Shown: in pieces, positions 28,213 to 36,168 of the stretch | Layout of the letters: every line of letters begins with the position of its first letter | Position numbering within the stretch: the stretch's first letter is position 1 | Source of the DNA: Marinobacterium sp. | Lineage (GTDB): Bacteria; Pseudomonadota; Gammaproteobacteria; Pseudomonadales; Balneatricaceae | Reading direction: 5' to 3' | Assembly (NCBI GenBank): GCA_030602245.1 | Contig: JAUWAC010000007.1 | Span: 32,616-96,615, forward strand | DNA: 64,000 nucleotides | Position numbers and translations under genes: made by a program | Notes under the pieces: model-generated | Database searches by the model: none | Told to the model about the DNA's origin: nothing | What the model saw: only the letters and a program-made list of their open reading frames with translations

Positions 28213-29376
28213 GTGGATTTCACACAACTGCTGAAGGTGATGTCCGAGCGTGGGGCGTCGGATCTGTTTGTCACGGCTGGCGCACCGCCGTCGATCAAGG
28301 TCGATGGCACGATCAAGCCGCTGACCCGCGAAGCGCTGAAGGCGTCGCAGGCACGGGCGCTGGTCTACAGCACCATGAACGACAAGCAGCTGGCGGAGTT
28401 CGAGGGTACCAACGAGTGTAACTTCGCGATCAGCGCGCCGGGGATTGGCCGCTATCGTGTCAGCGCCTACATGCAGCGTAACTCACCCGGCATGGTACTG
28501 CGTGCGATCAACGACTATATCCCGTCGCTGGAAGAGCTGAATCTGCCGCCGGTGCTGAAGGATCTGGCGATGACCAAGCGCGGGCTGATCCTGTTCGTCG
28601 GCGGGACTTCGACCGGTAAGTCGACCTCGCTGGCGTCGATGATCGACTACCGCAACAGCCATCACGCCGGGCATATCATCACGATCGAAGACCCGATCGA
28701 GTACATCCATCAGCACAAGAAGAGCATCATCACCCAGCGCGAGGTCGGTATCGATACCGAGTCGTTCGAGGTGGCGCTGAAGAACACGCTGCGTCAGGCG
28801 CCGGACGTGATTCTGATGGGGGAGATTCGCTCCGCCGAGACGATGAAGTACGGCCTGCAGTTCGCTGAAACCGGCCACCTCTGTCTGGCCACGCTGCACG
28901 CCAACAACGCCAACCAGGCGCTGGACCGTATCATCTCCTTCTTCGGTCCTGAGCACCACGCCCAGATCTGGATGGATCTGTCGCTGAACCTGAAGGCGAT
29001 CGTGGCGCAGCAGCTGCTGCCGACGGTCGACGGCAAGGGGCGTCGTGCCGCCATCGAAGTGATGATCAACACGCCGCTGATTCAGGACCTGATCCGCAAG
29101 GCCGAGGTGCACGAGATCAAGGAGGTCATCAAGAAGTCCACCAACCTGGGCATGCAGACCTTCGATCAGGCGCTCTACAACCTCTACAAGGAAGGCATCA
29201 TCAGCTACGAGACCGCGCTTGGCCACGCCGACTCGGCCAACGATCTGCGTCTGATGATCAAGCTGAACTCCGATACCAACCCGGATCTGGAGACGGACGA
29301 CATGCCGTCGTTCACGCTGCAGGAAGAGGACGACACGCTCAACATCGACGGTGACAGCGACGTTCGCGGCATGTAA
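28213..29376 (+). CDS. pilU: PilT-paralogue ATPase PilU
   Basis: A 387-residue PilT-like ATPase with an N-terminal ASDLFVTAGAPPS, a Walker A written GGTSTGKST (Ser for the more usual Gly/Ala), Walker B MGEIRSAETM and His box TLHANNANQ. The acidic C-terminal tail after residue 355 is typical of PilU. It is an accessory, PilT-dependent retraction ATPase. It starts at GTG 28213 with AGGAG 8 bases upstream, 20 bases after pilT. Confidence 0.93.
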   Translation: MDFTQLLKVMSERGASDLFVTAGAPPSIKVDGTIKPLTREALKASQARALVYSTMNDKQLAEFEGTNECNFAISAPGIGRYRVSAYMQRNSPGMVLRAINDYIPSLEELNLPPVLKDLAMTKRGLILFVGGTSTGKSTSLASMIDYRNSHHAGHIITIEDPIEYIHQHKKSIITQREVGIDTESFEVALKNTLRQAPDVILMGEIRSAETMKYGLQFAETGHLCLATLHANNANQALDRIISFFGPEHHAQIWMDLSLNLKAIVAQQLLPTVDGKGRRAAIEVMINTPLIQDLIRKAEVHEIKEVIKKSTNLGMQTFDQALYNLYKEGIISYETALGHADSANDLRLMIKLNSDTNPDLETDDMPSFTLQEEDDTLNIDGDSDVRGM

Positions 29377-29397
29377 CCACGGCAGATAAAAAGAGAT

Positions 29398-29489
29398 AAA
29401 AAGGGGACAGACCCCATTTCCGGACCCCATTTCCGAGCGGAAATGGGGTCTGTCCCCTTTTTCGCCGTCCCCTTTTTCGCCTTTTTCGG
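29398..29489. repeat. 25-bp perfect inverted repeat with duplicated arms between pilU and pyrC'
   Basis: Bases 29398-29422 and 29438-29462 are perfect 25-base inverted copies around a 15-base spacer. The left arm reads A5, GGGGACAGACCCC, ATTTCCG. Bases 29410-29422 (GACCCCATTTCCG) are repeated directly at 29423-29435, and a 15-base unit (GTCCCC, T5, CGCC) is repeated in tandem at 29452-29466 and 29467-29481. The GGGGACAGACCCC core resembles dispersed REP-like palindromes of gammaproteobacterial genomes. Placed between converging genes and flanked by A5 and T5, it could also end transcription from both sides. Confidence 0.8.
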
Positions 29490-29494
29490 TATCG

Positions 29495-30769
29495 TCAGCG
29501 GCGGTAGACGATGCGTCCGCCGAGCAGGGTCGTGTGGACGCGGCCTTTCATTTCCTTGCCGGCGAACGGAGTGTTCTGGCCGCCGGAGCGCATCTCGGTC
29601 GGGTCCAGTATCCAGCGCTCGTCCGGGTCAAAGATACAGACGTCGGCCTGCGTACCCGGCTCCAGCGTACCGTCATCGAGGCCGAGGATCCGGGCCGGTC
29701 CCAGCGTCAGTTTCTCGATCAGCTGCGGCAGCTCCAGCAGCTGTTCATCAACCAGTTGCAGACACAGTGGCAGCAGGGTTTCCAGATTGCTCATACCCGG
29801 CTCGGTGGCTGCGAATGGCGCCTGCTTGGCGATGGCTTCATGCGGCTGGTGGTCGGAGCAGATGGCGCGGATGGTATCGGTCACCACGCCCTGACGCAGG
29901 CCGGCGCGGTCGAGCTGGCCGCGCAGCGGCGGGGACAGGTGGTAGTCGGCGTTGAAACCGTCCACCGACTCATCGGTCAGCAGCAGGTTCTGGATCGAGA
30001 CGTCGGCGCTGACGCGCAGGCCGCGTTCCAGCGCGGCTTCGATCAGGCGCACCGAGCGCTCGCAGGAGAGCTGGCCGAAGTGGGCGCGCACGCCGGTCTG
30101 TTCCACCAGCATCAGGCAGCGTGATACCTCGATCGTTTCTGCCGCCTCGGAGATGCCGTTGAGGCCCAGCCGCGTGCTGGTGGCGCCTTCGTGCATGCAG
30201 CCGGCGCTGGCGAGTGAGGCATCCTGCGGCTGGAAGATCACCAGCAGATCGTGGGTGGCGGCGTATTCGAGCGCGCGCAGCAGCACCAGGGTGCTCGCCA
30301 TCGGCAGGCGGGCGTTGGTGAACGCGATACAGCCGGAGCTGGCCAGCGCGTGCATCGGGGCCAGCTGCTCGCCGGCCAGATCACGGGTCAGGGCGCCCAT
30401 CGGCAACACCCGGGCCAGCCCCTGTTCCGCGGCGCGGTCCTGGATCAGCTCGGCGACGGCGGGGGTATCGACGGTGGGTCGGGTTGTCGGCGGCGTTACC
30501 AGCGTGGTAATACCGCCGGCGGCGGCCGCGGCCGTCTCCTGTGCGATGCTGCCTTTCTGGCTGAAGCCCGGTTCGCGCACATGGGCGCAGAGATCGATGA
30601 AACCGGGGCAGACCACCCGTCCGCTGGCATCGATCACCTCATCGGCCTCGAACCCCTCCGGTGCGTCGCCGATCGCCAGGATCTGTTCGCCACGGATGTA
30701 GAGGTCGCCGACCTGGTCCAGTTGCTGGGCCGGATCGATGATGCGACCGCCCTGAATCAGAATGTTCAT
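29495..30769 (-). CDS. pyrX: Non-catalytic dihydroorotase-like protein (PyrC'/PyrX)
   Basis: A 424-residue class I dihydroorotase homologue that has lost its metal site. The usual HxH of the N-terminal motif reads DLCAHVREPG, with the first His changed to Cys. The later HAED-type site reads FQPQDAS and the third His site reads FGQLSCERS; only SDHQPHE keeps its family form. Pseudomonads have the same kind of inactive PyrC' beside pyrB, where it is required to assemble active aspartate transcarbamoylase. By analogy this gene is structural. The organism must have a true dihydroorotase elsewhere. It is read after pyrB with a 13-base gap. Confidence 0.88.
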   Translation of the reverse strand: MNILIQGGRIIDPAQQLDQVGDLYIRGEQILAIGDAPEGFEADEVIDASGRVVCPGFIDLCAHVREPGFSQKGSIAQETAAAAAGGITTLVTPPTTRPTVDTPAVAELIQDRAAEQGLARVLPMGALTRDLAGEQLAPMHALASSGCIAFTNARLPMASTLVLLRALEYAATHDLLVIFQPQDASLASAGCMHEGATSTRLGLNGISEAAETIEVSRCLMLVEQTGVRAHFGQLSCERSVRLIEAALERGLRVSADVSIQNLLLTDESVDGFNADYHLSPPLRGQLDRAGLRQGVVTDTIRAICSDHQPHEAIAKQAPFAATEPGMSNLETLLPLCLQLVDEQLLELPQLIEKLTLGPARILGLDDGTLEPGTQADVCIFDPDERWILDPTEMRSGGQNTPFAGKEMKGRVHTTLLGGRIVYRR

Positions 30770-30782
30770 GCTCTCTCGATCC

Positions 30783-31793
30783 TTATCCGTTGAGGTTGTC
30801 GCTGCCGGCCGGCTGCTGCGCAGCCAGCTGTCCGCTCATCGCCATCGACATCACTGCCATGCGCACGGCGATGCCGTTGGTGACCTGATCGAGGATCACC
30901 GAGCGGTCGCCGTCCGCCACCGCCGATTCGATCTCGACGCCGCGGTTGATCGGGCCCGGGTGCATGACGATGGCATCGGGCTTGGCAAAGGCCAGCTTGT
31001 CACGGGTGAGGCCGTACAGCTTGTAGAACTCCGCCTCGCTCGGCAGCAGTGCCGTCTGCATGCGCTCCTTCTGCAGGCGCAGCATCATCACCACGTCGAC
31101 GTCGCGCAGGCCGCAGGCCATGTCGGTGAACACCTTGACGCCCATGGCTTCGATATTGCGCGGCAGCAGCGTCAGCGGGGCGATGACACGGATCTCGTCG
31201 GCGCCCAGCGTGCGCAGGGCGTGGATCTGCGAGCGTGCCACCCGTGAGTGCAGGATATCGCCGACGATCGCCACCTTCAGCGGCGCGAAATCACCCTTGT
31301 GACGGCGGATCGTCAGCATGTCGAGCATCGCCTGCGTTGGGTGCGCATGACGGCCGTCCCCGGCGTTGATGACGGCCACATCCGGCGTCACCTGACTGGC
31401 GATGAAGTGGGCGGCGCCGGAGTCGGAGTGGCGCACGACGAACATGTCGGAGTGCATCGCACGCAGGGTCATCAGCGTGTCCTTGAGGGTTTCCCCCTTT
31501 TTCGTCGAGGAGGTGCTGATGTTCAGGTTGAGCACGTCGGCGGAGAGGCGTTTGGCCGCCAGCTCGAACGTGGACAGGGTGCGGGTGCTGGCCTCGAAGA
31601 ACAGATTGACGACGGTCTTGCCGCGCAGCAGCGGGACTTTCTTCACCTGCTGTGCACTCATATCGACGAAGGAGTCGGCGGTGTCGAGAATCTCGGTCAG
31701 CAGCTCGCGCGGCAGCCCTTCGGTGGTCAGAAAATGGCGCAACTGGCCACTCTCGGTCAGCTGGATCGGGCAGTGAGTGATCGGTTCAGACAT
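30783..31793 (-). CDS. pyrB: Aspartate carbamoyltransferase catalytic subunit
   Basis: A 336-residue class A-type aspartate transcarbamoylase. The carbamoyl phosphate motif reads [13 protein letters not shown], with Leu where homologues usually have Arg after [26 protein letters not shown] and [10 protein letters not shown] are intact. It commits carbamoyl phosphate and aspartate to pyrimidine synthesis. Length and the following pyrC' indicate the pseudomonad holoenzyme built from PyrB and inactive PyrC'. No pyrI was seen. Confidence 0.95.
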   Translation of the reverse strand: MSEPITHCPIQLTESGQLRHFLTTEGLPRELLTEILDTADSFVDMSAQQVKKVPLLRGKTVVNLFFEASTRTLSTFELAAKRLSADVLNLNISTSSTKKGETLKDTLMTLRAMHSDMFVVRHSDSGAAHFIASQVTPDVAVINAGDGRHAHPTQAMLDMLTIRRHKGDFAPLKVAIVGDILHSRVARSQIHALRTLGADEIRVIAPLTLLPRNIEAMGVKVFTDMACGLRDVDVVMMLRLQKERMQTALLPSEAEFYKLYGLTRDKLAFAKPDAIVMHPGPINRGVEIESAVADGDRSVILDQVTNGIAVRMAVMSMAMSGQLAAQQPAGSDNLNG

Positions 31794-31817
31794 GATGGTT
31801 TCTCAACGCAGGCAGGT

Positions 31818-32327
31818 TCAGTCTCGCTGGCGGATGGTCAGGGTCAGCGGGTCGGGGCCGCTCAGTTTGATCGACTGATCGGGGCCCAGCGCCAGTGTGC
31901 TGCCGACCACATCGGCCTGAATCGGCAGTTCGCGGCGCTGCAGATCGAGCAGCGTAATCAGCATCACCGACGCCGGGCGGCCGTAGTCGAACAGCTCGTT
32001 CAGCGCCGCACGGATTGTGCGTCCGGTCATGATGACGTCGTCCACCAGCAGAATATGGCGGCCCTCCACCGGACAGGGCAGCTGCGACGGCTGGACCCGC
32101 GGGTTCAGCCCGACCTGGGTGAAATCATCGCGGTAGAAGGAGATGTCCAGTACACCCAGCGGTGTGTCCAGGCCGAGCGCCTGATGCATCCGTTCGGCGA
32201 TCCAGGCGCCTCCGGTGCGGATGCCGATCATCAGCGGCGCTTCAATGTCGCGCTGGGCGATCTGCGCGCGGGTTTCGCTGCAGATGCGCTCGAGCAGGGC
32301 ATCGACGCTAAGGGTTCCCGATAGCAT
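31818..32327 (-). CDS. pyrR: Bifunctional PyrR regulator / uracil phosphoribosyltransferase
   Basis: A 169-residue phosphoribosyltransferase-fold protein with the PRPP loop [17 protein letters not shown] near residue 95, [11 protein letters not shown] near 35 and DISFYRDDF. PyrR binds pyr mRNA in Gram-positives; in pseudomonads it sits before pyrB and affects pyrimidine gene control. ATG 32327 has GGAGGAG upstream. It overlaps the ruvX 3' end by 20 bases and precedes pyrB by 24 bases. Confidence 0.92.
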   Translation of the reverse strand: MLSGTLSVDALLERICSETRAQIAQRDIEAPLMIGIRTGGAWIAERMHQALGLDTPLGVLDISFYRDDFTQVGLNPRVQPSQLPCPVEGRHILLVDDVIMTGRTIRAALNELFDYGRPASVMLITLLDLQRRELPIQADVVGSTLALGPDQSIKLSGPDPLTLTIRQRD

Positions 32328-32784
32328 AGAGCTCCTCCAGTCGGGTATGGCTTGGGATACGGTCAGGGCTTGCGAACCAGTCTTCGAGCAGCAGGCGGGC
32401 GGCGATGCCGTCAACGGACTCGGTCTTGAAATCGGTGCTGCCGCCGGCCTCCAGATGCAGGCGCTTGGCTTCGGCGGTGGTGAGGCGTTCGTCGATGAGA
32501 TAACAGGGGCGCTGATAGCGGTCCTGCAGGCGGTTGGCGAACTTGCGAGCGCGGCGGGCCATCTCGCTGATACTGCCATCCATGTTCAGCGGCAGGCCGA
32601 CCACCAGTGCATCGGGCTGCCACTCGGCGATCAGCGCATCCAGTGTCGGCCAGTCCGGTTTGCCGTCCTGCGCGCGCAGCGGCGCCAGCGGCGCAGCAGT
32701 ACCGGTGACCGACTGGCCGACCGCCACGCCGATGCGGGTGGTGCCGAAGTCGAACCCCAGAACCTGCTGGTTGTTATCGCTCAT
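32308..32784 (-). CDS. ruvX: Holliday junction resolvase-like protein RuvX (YqgF)
   Basis: A 158-residue RNase H-fold protein. [15 protein letters not shown] holds the first catalytic Asp; [11 protein letters not shown] and YLIDERLTT supply further acidic residues, and [12 protein letters not shown] ends the protein. The family processes rRNA precursors and has been proposed to be a resolvase. It follows algH by 28 bases and overlaps pyrR. Confidence 0.93.
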   Translation of the reverse strand: MSDNNQQVLGFDFGTTRIGVAVGQSVTGTAAPLAPLRAQDGKPDWPTLDALIAEWQPDALVVGLPLNMDGSISEMARRARKFANRLQDRYQRPCYLIDERLTTAEAKRLHLEAGGSTDFKTESVDGIAARLLLEDWFASPDRIPSHTRLEELYAIGNP

Positions 32785-32812
32785 CGATGCTGCGGTACCC
32801 AGTTATGTGTGC

Positions 32813-33385
32813 TCAGGCATGGCCGGCGTGGGCCGTGAGTAGATTCAGGTTGATTCCCAGTATCGATGCAGCAGCCTGAAGGCGTTCCTCGGCCGGCATC
32901 CGAAACATTATATCGAAATTGGCCGAGCAGCTTAACCAGAGGTTGTCGCTCAGTTCCTGCTCCAGCTGCCCCGGGCCCCAGCCGGCATACCCCAGTGCAA
33001 CGATGAAGGCGCTCGGACCGCAGCCAATGGCGATCGCCTCGAGTACGTCCAGTGAGGTGGTCAGACTGATGTCGGGGGTGACGCGGTGGCTGTTGAGCCA
33101 GTCGCTGCGGTAGCCGTCGGGCGTGTGCAGTACGAAGCCGCGATCCTCGTGTACCGGACCACCGGCATACACTGGTCGCTGCGCCAGTGCGGCGGTTTCA
33201 TCGTTCAGCTCCAGATGGCTGAGCAGTTCGGGCAGCTGGATGCCGGCGGGGCGGTTGATGACCAGTCCCATGGCGCCATATTCGCTGTGATCGCAGATGT
33301 AGGTCAGCGTCTGTGCGAAATTGGGGTCCGAGAGGTGGGGCATCGACAGCAGGAACTGGTTGCGAAGACGGGTTGACGAGGCCAT
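32813..33385 (-). CDS. algH: YqgE/AlgH family protein
   Basis: A 190-residue UPF0301 protein with NQFLLSMPHLSDPNF, GAMGLVINRPAG, VYAGGPVHEDRGF and the C-terminal GYAGWGPGQLEQEL, all family signatures. In Pseudomonas it was linked to alginate regulation, but its activity is unknown. It precedes ruvX, the usual arrangement. The tonB-like gene ends 53 bases upstream. Confidence 0.94.
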   Translation of the reverse strand: MASSTRLRNQFLLSMPHLSDPNFAQTLTYICDHSEYGAMGLVINRPAGIQLPELLSHLELNDETAALAQRPVYAGGPVHEDRGFVLHTPDGYRSDWLNSHRVTPDISLTTSLDVLEAIAIGCGPSAFIVALGYAGWGPGQLEQELSDNLWLSCSANFDIMFRMPAEERLQAAASILGINLNLLTAHAGHA

Positions 33386-33438
33386 AAGGCTAACCCTGTT
33401 TTGGAGTGAGAGAATCTGTCGTGAGCCTGTACTAACAA

Positions 33439-34398
33439 TTAGTACACGCGGGCCTGTTTCTCAAACTTCCAGGTGCGAATGATCTCGAGCCGGTCGGTGC
33501 GTTTGCGCATCTCGACCGGGAACGGCTGGAACGGCGCTGCAAGCTGGACGATGCGCACGGCGGCATCGTCGAGAATGGCATGCCCGGACGATTCCAGAAT
33601 GCGGACCTGCTGCACGCTGCCGTCCGGCAGGATCTCGACCAGCAGGCGCAGCACGCCGTAGATGCGTTCGCGCCGGGCGCGTTCAGGGTAGTTCAGGTTG
33701 CCGACCGACTCGATGCGCCGGCGCCAGTTGTCGAGATAGACCGCGTCCTCGTGTGACATCGTCGAGGCGGCGGTCAGACGGCGTACCCGCGGACGCTTGG
33801 CGAACTGTTCGCGCTCCCGGTCGAGCTGCGCCTGCAGACTGGCGATCTCGAGGCTGCGGGCGAGCAGCGAGGAGGATTGTCCGCTGTGCGGTTGTGGCCG
33901 GGCGGCGGCCTGCTGTTCGGTATCGGGGCTGGCCGTGGTGTTGCTGCGCGCAGTGGTGGTAATGACCTGCTGCTGACCGCTCTGGCTGGTGGGGGCCGCT
34001 TCCGGGGCCGGTGCAGCCGGCGCGGGCGCGGTGGCGGGTACCGGCTCCGGCTGAGCGCTGGGCGGTGTGGGTGTGGACTGGGCCGCCTGAGGTTTGGGTT
34101 TCTGCTCGCTGAATGGCGCCTCTTCGGTGGTTTTCGGTGCACGTTTTTCGTCACTGTTGCCGCTGCCCTGCTGGTTATGCTGGGCGATGAAGTCCACCTG
34201 TTCCGGCGCCTGCTCCTGCTGGTACTGGGCCAGCGTGATGTCGAGCGTGGGCTGGCGCGGCGGCGGCTCCGGCAGCTCGAAACTCAGCGCCAGTGCCAGC
34301 ACGCCGTGCAGGGCGGCGGCGAGAAACAGCAGGAAGCCGAAGCGCTCGGGACTGAGCGCTCGCCAGTCGGCGATATCGGCTGCCTGCTGCCGTTTCAT
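33439..34398 (-). CDS. Energy transducer TonB family protein
   Basis: A 319-residue protein with one N-terminal membrane helix (FLLFLAAALHGVLALALSFEL), a long Pro/Ala/Gln-rich periplasmic linker (residues 55-150), a coiled-coil-like stretch near 175-200, and a C-terminal TonB domain with NYPERARRERIYGVLRL and AAPFQPFP. It would couple ExbBD energy to an outer-membrane transporter. No exbBD is nearby. It overlaps gshB by 1 base; tonB beside gshB is a pseudomonad arrangement. Confidence 0.86.
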   Translation of the reverse strand: MKRQQAADIADWRALSPERFGFLLFLAAALHGVLALALSFELPEPPPRQPTLDITLAQYQQEQAPEQVDFIAQHNQQGSGNSDEKRAPKTTEEAPFSEQKPKPQAAQSTPTPPSAQPEPVPATAPAPAAPAPEAAPTSQSGQQQVITTTARSNTTASPDTEQQAAARPQPHSGQSSSLLARSLEIASLQAQLDREREQFAKRPRVRRLTAASTMSHEDAVYLDNWRRRIESVGNLNYPERARRERIYGVLRLLVEILPDGSVQQVRILESSGHAILDDAAVRIVQLAAPFQPFPVEMRKRTDRLEIIRTWKFEKQARVY

Positions 34399-35348
34399 CA
34401 GCGGCCGAGGCGTGCTTCGATGCAGTCCATCAGCTGCATGCCGATGTCGAGCCCGAACTGGTCATCAAGCTCGCGCAGACAGGTCGGACTGGTGACGTTG
34501 ATTTCGGTCAGGTAGTCACCGATCACATCGAGCCCGACAAACAGCAGGCCCTTGTCGCGCAGTGTCGGCCCCACCTGTTCGCAGATCCAGCGGTCGCGAT
34601 CGGTCAGCGGGCGGCCTTCGCCGCGGCCGCCGGCGGCCAGGTTGCCGCGTGTTTCGCCCGCCGACGGGATGCGGGCCAGGGCGTAGGGCACCGGTTCGCC
34701 GTTGATCATCAGGATCCGTTTGTCACCGGCGCTGATCTCGGGGATGTATTTCTGCGCCATGATCGTCTGGCTGCCGTGTGCGGTCAGCGTTTCGATGATG
34801 ACACCCAGATTCATGCCGCTCTCCTGTACGCGGAAGATCGAGGAGCCGCCCATGCCGTCGAGCGGCTTCAGAATCACGTCGCGGTGTTCGGCGTGAAACT
34901 CGCGCAGCAGGCGGGCATCGCGGGTGACCAGTACCGGCGGACAGCACTGCGGGAAGTGGGTCGCGAACAGCTTCTCGTTGAAGTCGCGCAGGGACTGGGT
35001 GCGGTTGACGATCAGCACGCCCTCGCGCTCGGCCAGTGCCAGCAGATGGGTGGTGTAGATGAATTCGTTGTTGAACGGCGGGTCCTTGCGCATCAGAACC
35101 ACGTCCAGATCGGTCAGCGGGCGGCTGACGTACTCGCCGCGCTCGAACCAGCCGTCGGGGTCCATCGCCACGCGCAGCGGCGCCATGTTCGCCGCCACTT
35201 TGCCGTCGCGCAGGTAGAGGTGGCGCTGCTCCATGTAGTGCAGCTCCCAGCCTTTGCGCTGAGCGGCCCAGAGCAGGGCCAGTGAGGTGTCTTTCTTGTA
35301 CGTGATCGACTCGATCGGGTCCATCACGATGCCGACTTTGATCGTCAT
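34398..35348 (-). CDS. gshB: Glutathione synthetase
   Basis: A 316-residue ATP-grasp enzyme. It opens VGIVMDPIESITYKKDTSL, has RKDPPFNNEFIY near residue 85, KPLDGMGGSSIFR near 160, and the C-terminal FVGLDVIGDYLTEINVTSPT. It joins gamma-glutamylcysteine and glycine. The product feeds the glutathione-dependent formaldehyde pathway encoded at 61-64 kb. ATG 35348 is chosen over longer in-frame options by family start. Confidence 0.95.
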   Translation of the reverse strand: MTIKVGIVMDPIESITYKKDTSLALLWAAQRKGWELHYMEQRHLYLRDGKVAANMAPLRVAMDPDGWFERGEYVSRPLTDLDVVLMRKDPPFNNEFIYTTHLLALAEREGVLIVNRTQSLRDFNEKLFATHFPQCCPPVLVTRDARLLREFHAEHRDVILKPLDGMGGSSIFRVQESGMNLGVIIETLTAHGSQTIMAQKYIPEISAGDKRILMINGEPVPYALARIPSAGETRGNLAAGGRGEGRPLTDRDRWICEQVGPTLRDKGLLFVGLDVIGDYLTEINVTSPTCLRELDDQFGLDIGMQLMDCIEARLGR

Positions 35349-35382
35349 CTGTCTGTCCTGTGTTGCTCCGGGTTGTGGCGGT

Positions 35383-36111
35383 TCAGCTGAAATCGCCCCA
35401 GAGATACTGCAAGATGGCGGCCGCTGCAACGGGCGCCGTTTCGGTGCGCATCACCCGCGGGCCGAACGCGACCGGGCGAAAGCCTGCGGCGATCGCGGCC
35501 GCGACCTCTTCTTCGGTCAGGCCGCCCTCCGGGCCGATCAGCAGGGCCACGGAGGCGGGCCGCGGCAGGTTGCCCAGCGGCTCAGCCGTATGATGATGCA
35601 GTACCAGCTTTAGTTCCGCATCGACGCTGTGCAGCCATTGCGCCAGCGGTTCGGGCTCGTCGATGCGGGGGACCCGCACCCGCAGGCTCTGTTCGCAGGC
35701 GCTGATCGCAACCTGCTGCCAGTGGCGCTGGCGTTTCTCCTGCCGCCGGGCGTCGAGACGGACTTCGCAGCGCTCCGTGAACAGCGGGCTGAAGCGGCTG
35801 ATGCCCAGCTCGGTGGCTTTCTGCACCGCGAAGTCCATCCGCTCGCCGCGCGAGATCGCCTGCCCGACGTGCAGCTGCAGCGGCGATTCGCGCGGCGGTT
35901 CTTCGGCGGCATCCAGACGGGCGCAGGCGCGTTTCTTGCCGACCTCGCACAGGCGTGCCGGGTACTCGCGGCCGCTGCCGTCAAACAGTATCAGCGGCGC
36001 GTCCTCGCCCAGACGCAGGACTCGCACCAGATGGGTGAAGGCGGTGTCGTCGAGTTCGATCGACTGACCGGCCACCAGTGGGCCGGGCTGATAGATGCGG
36101 GGAATGCGCAT
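35383..36111 (-). CDS. rsmE: 16S rRNA m3U1498 methyltransferase
   Basis: A 242-residue SPOUT-class methyltransferase. It has an N-terminal PUA-like part with HLVRVLRLGEDA, then QKATELGISRFSPL, and the C-terminal knot LLIGPEGGLTEEEV and RVMRTETAPVAA that binds SAM. It methylates U1498 of 16S rRNA. The start at 36111 gives the family N-terminus. It lies 34 bases before gshB on the same strand. Confidence 0.94.
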   Translation of the reverse strand: MRIPRIYQPGPLVAGQSIELDDTAFTHLVRVLRLGEDAPLILFDGSGREYPARLCEVGKKRACARLDAAEEPPRESPLQLHVGQAISRGERMDFAVQKATELGISRFSPLFTERCEVRLDARRQEKRQRHWQQVAISACEQSLRVRVPRIDEPEPLAQWLHSVDAELKLVLHHHTAEPLGNLPRPASVALLIGPEGGLTEEEVAAAIAAGFRPVAFGPRVMRTETAPVAAAAILQYLWGDFS

Positions 36112-36168
36112 GGTGAATCCGTCTGCAGACTGTTCGCAAATGAGGCGATTATGCCATACCACGCGGGC

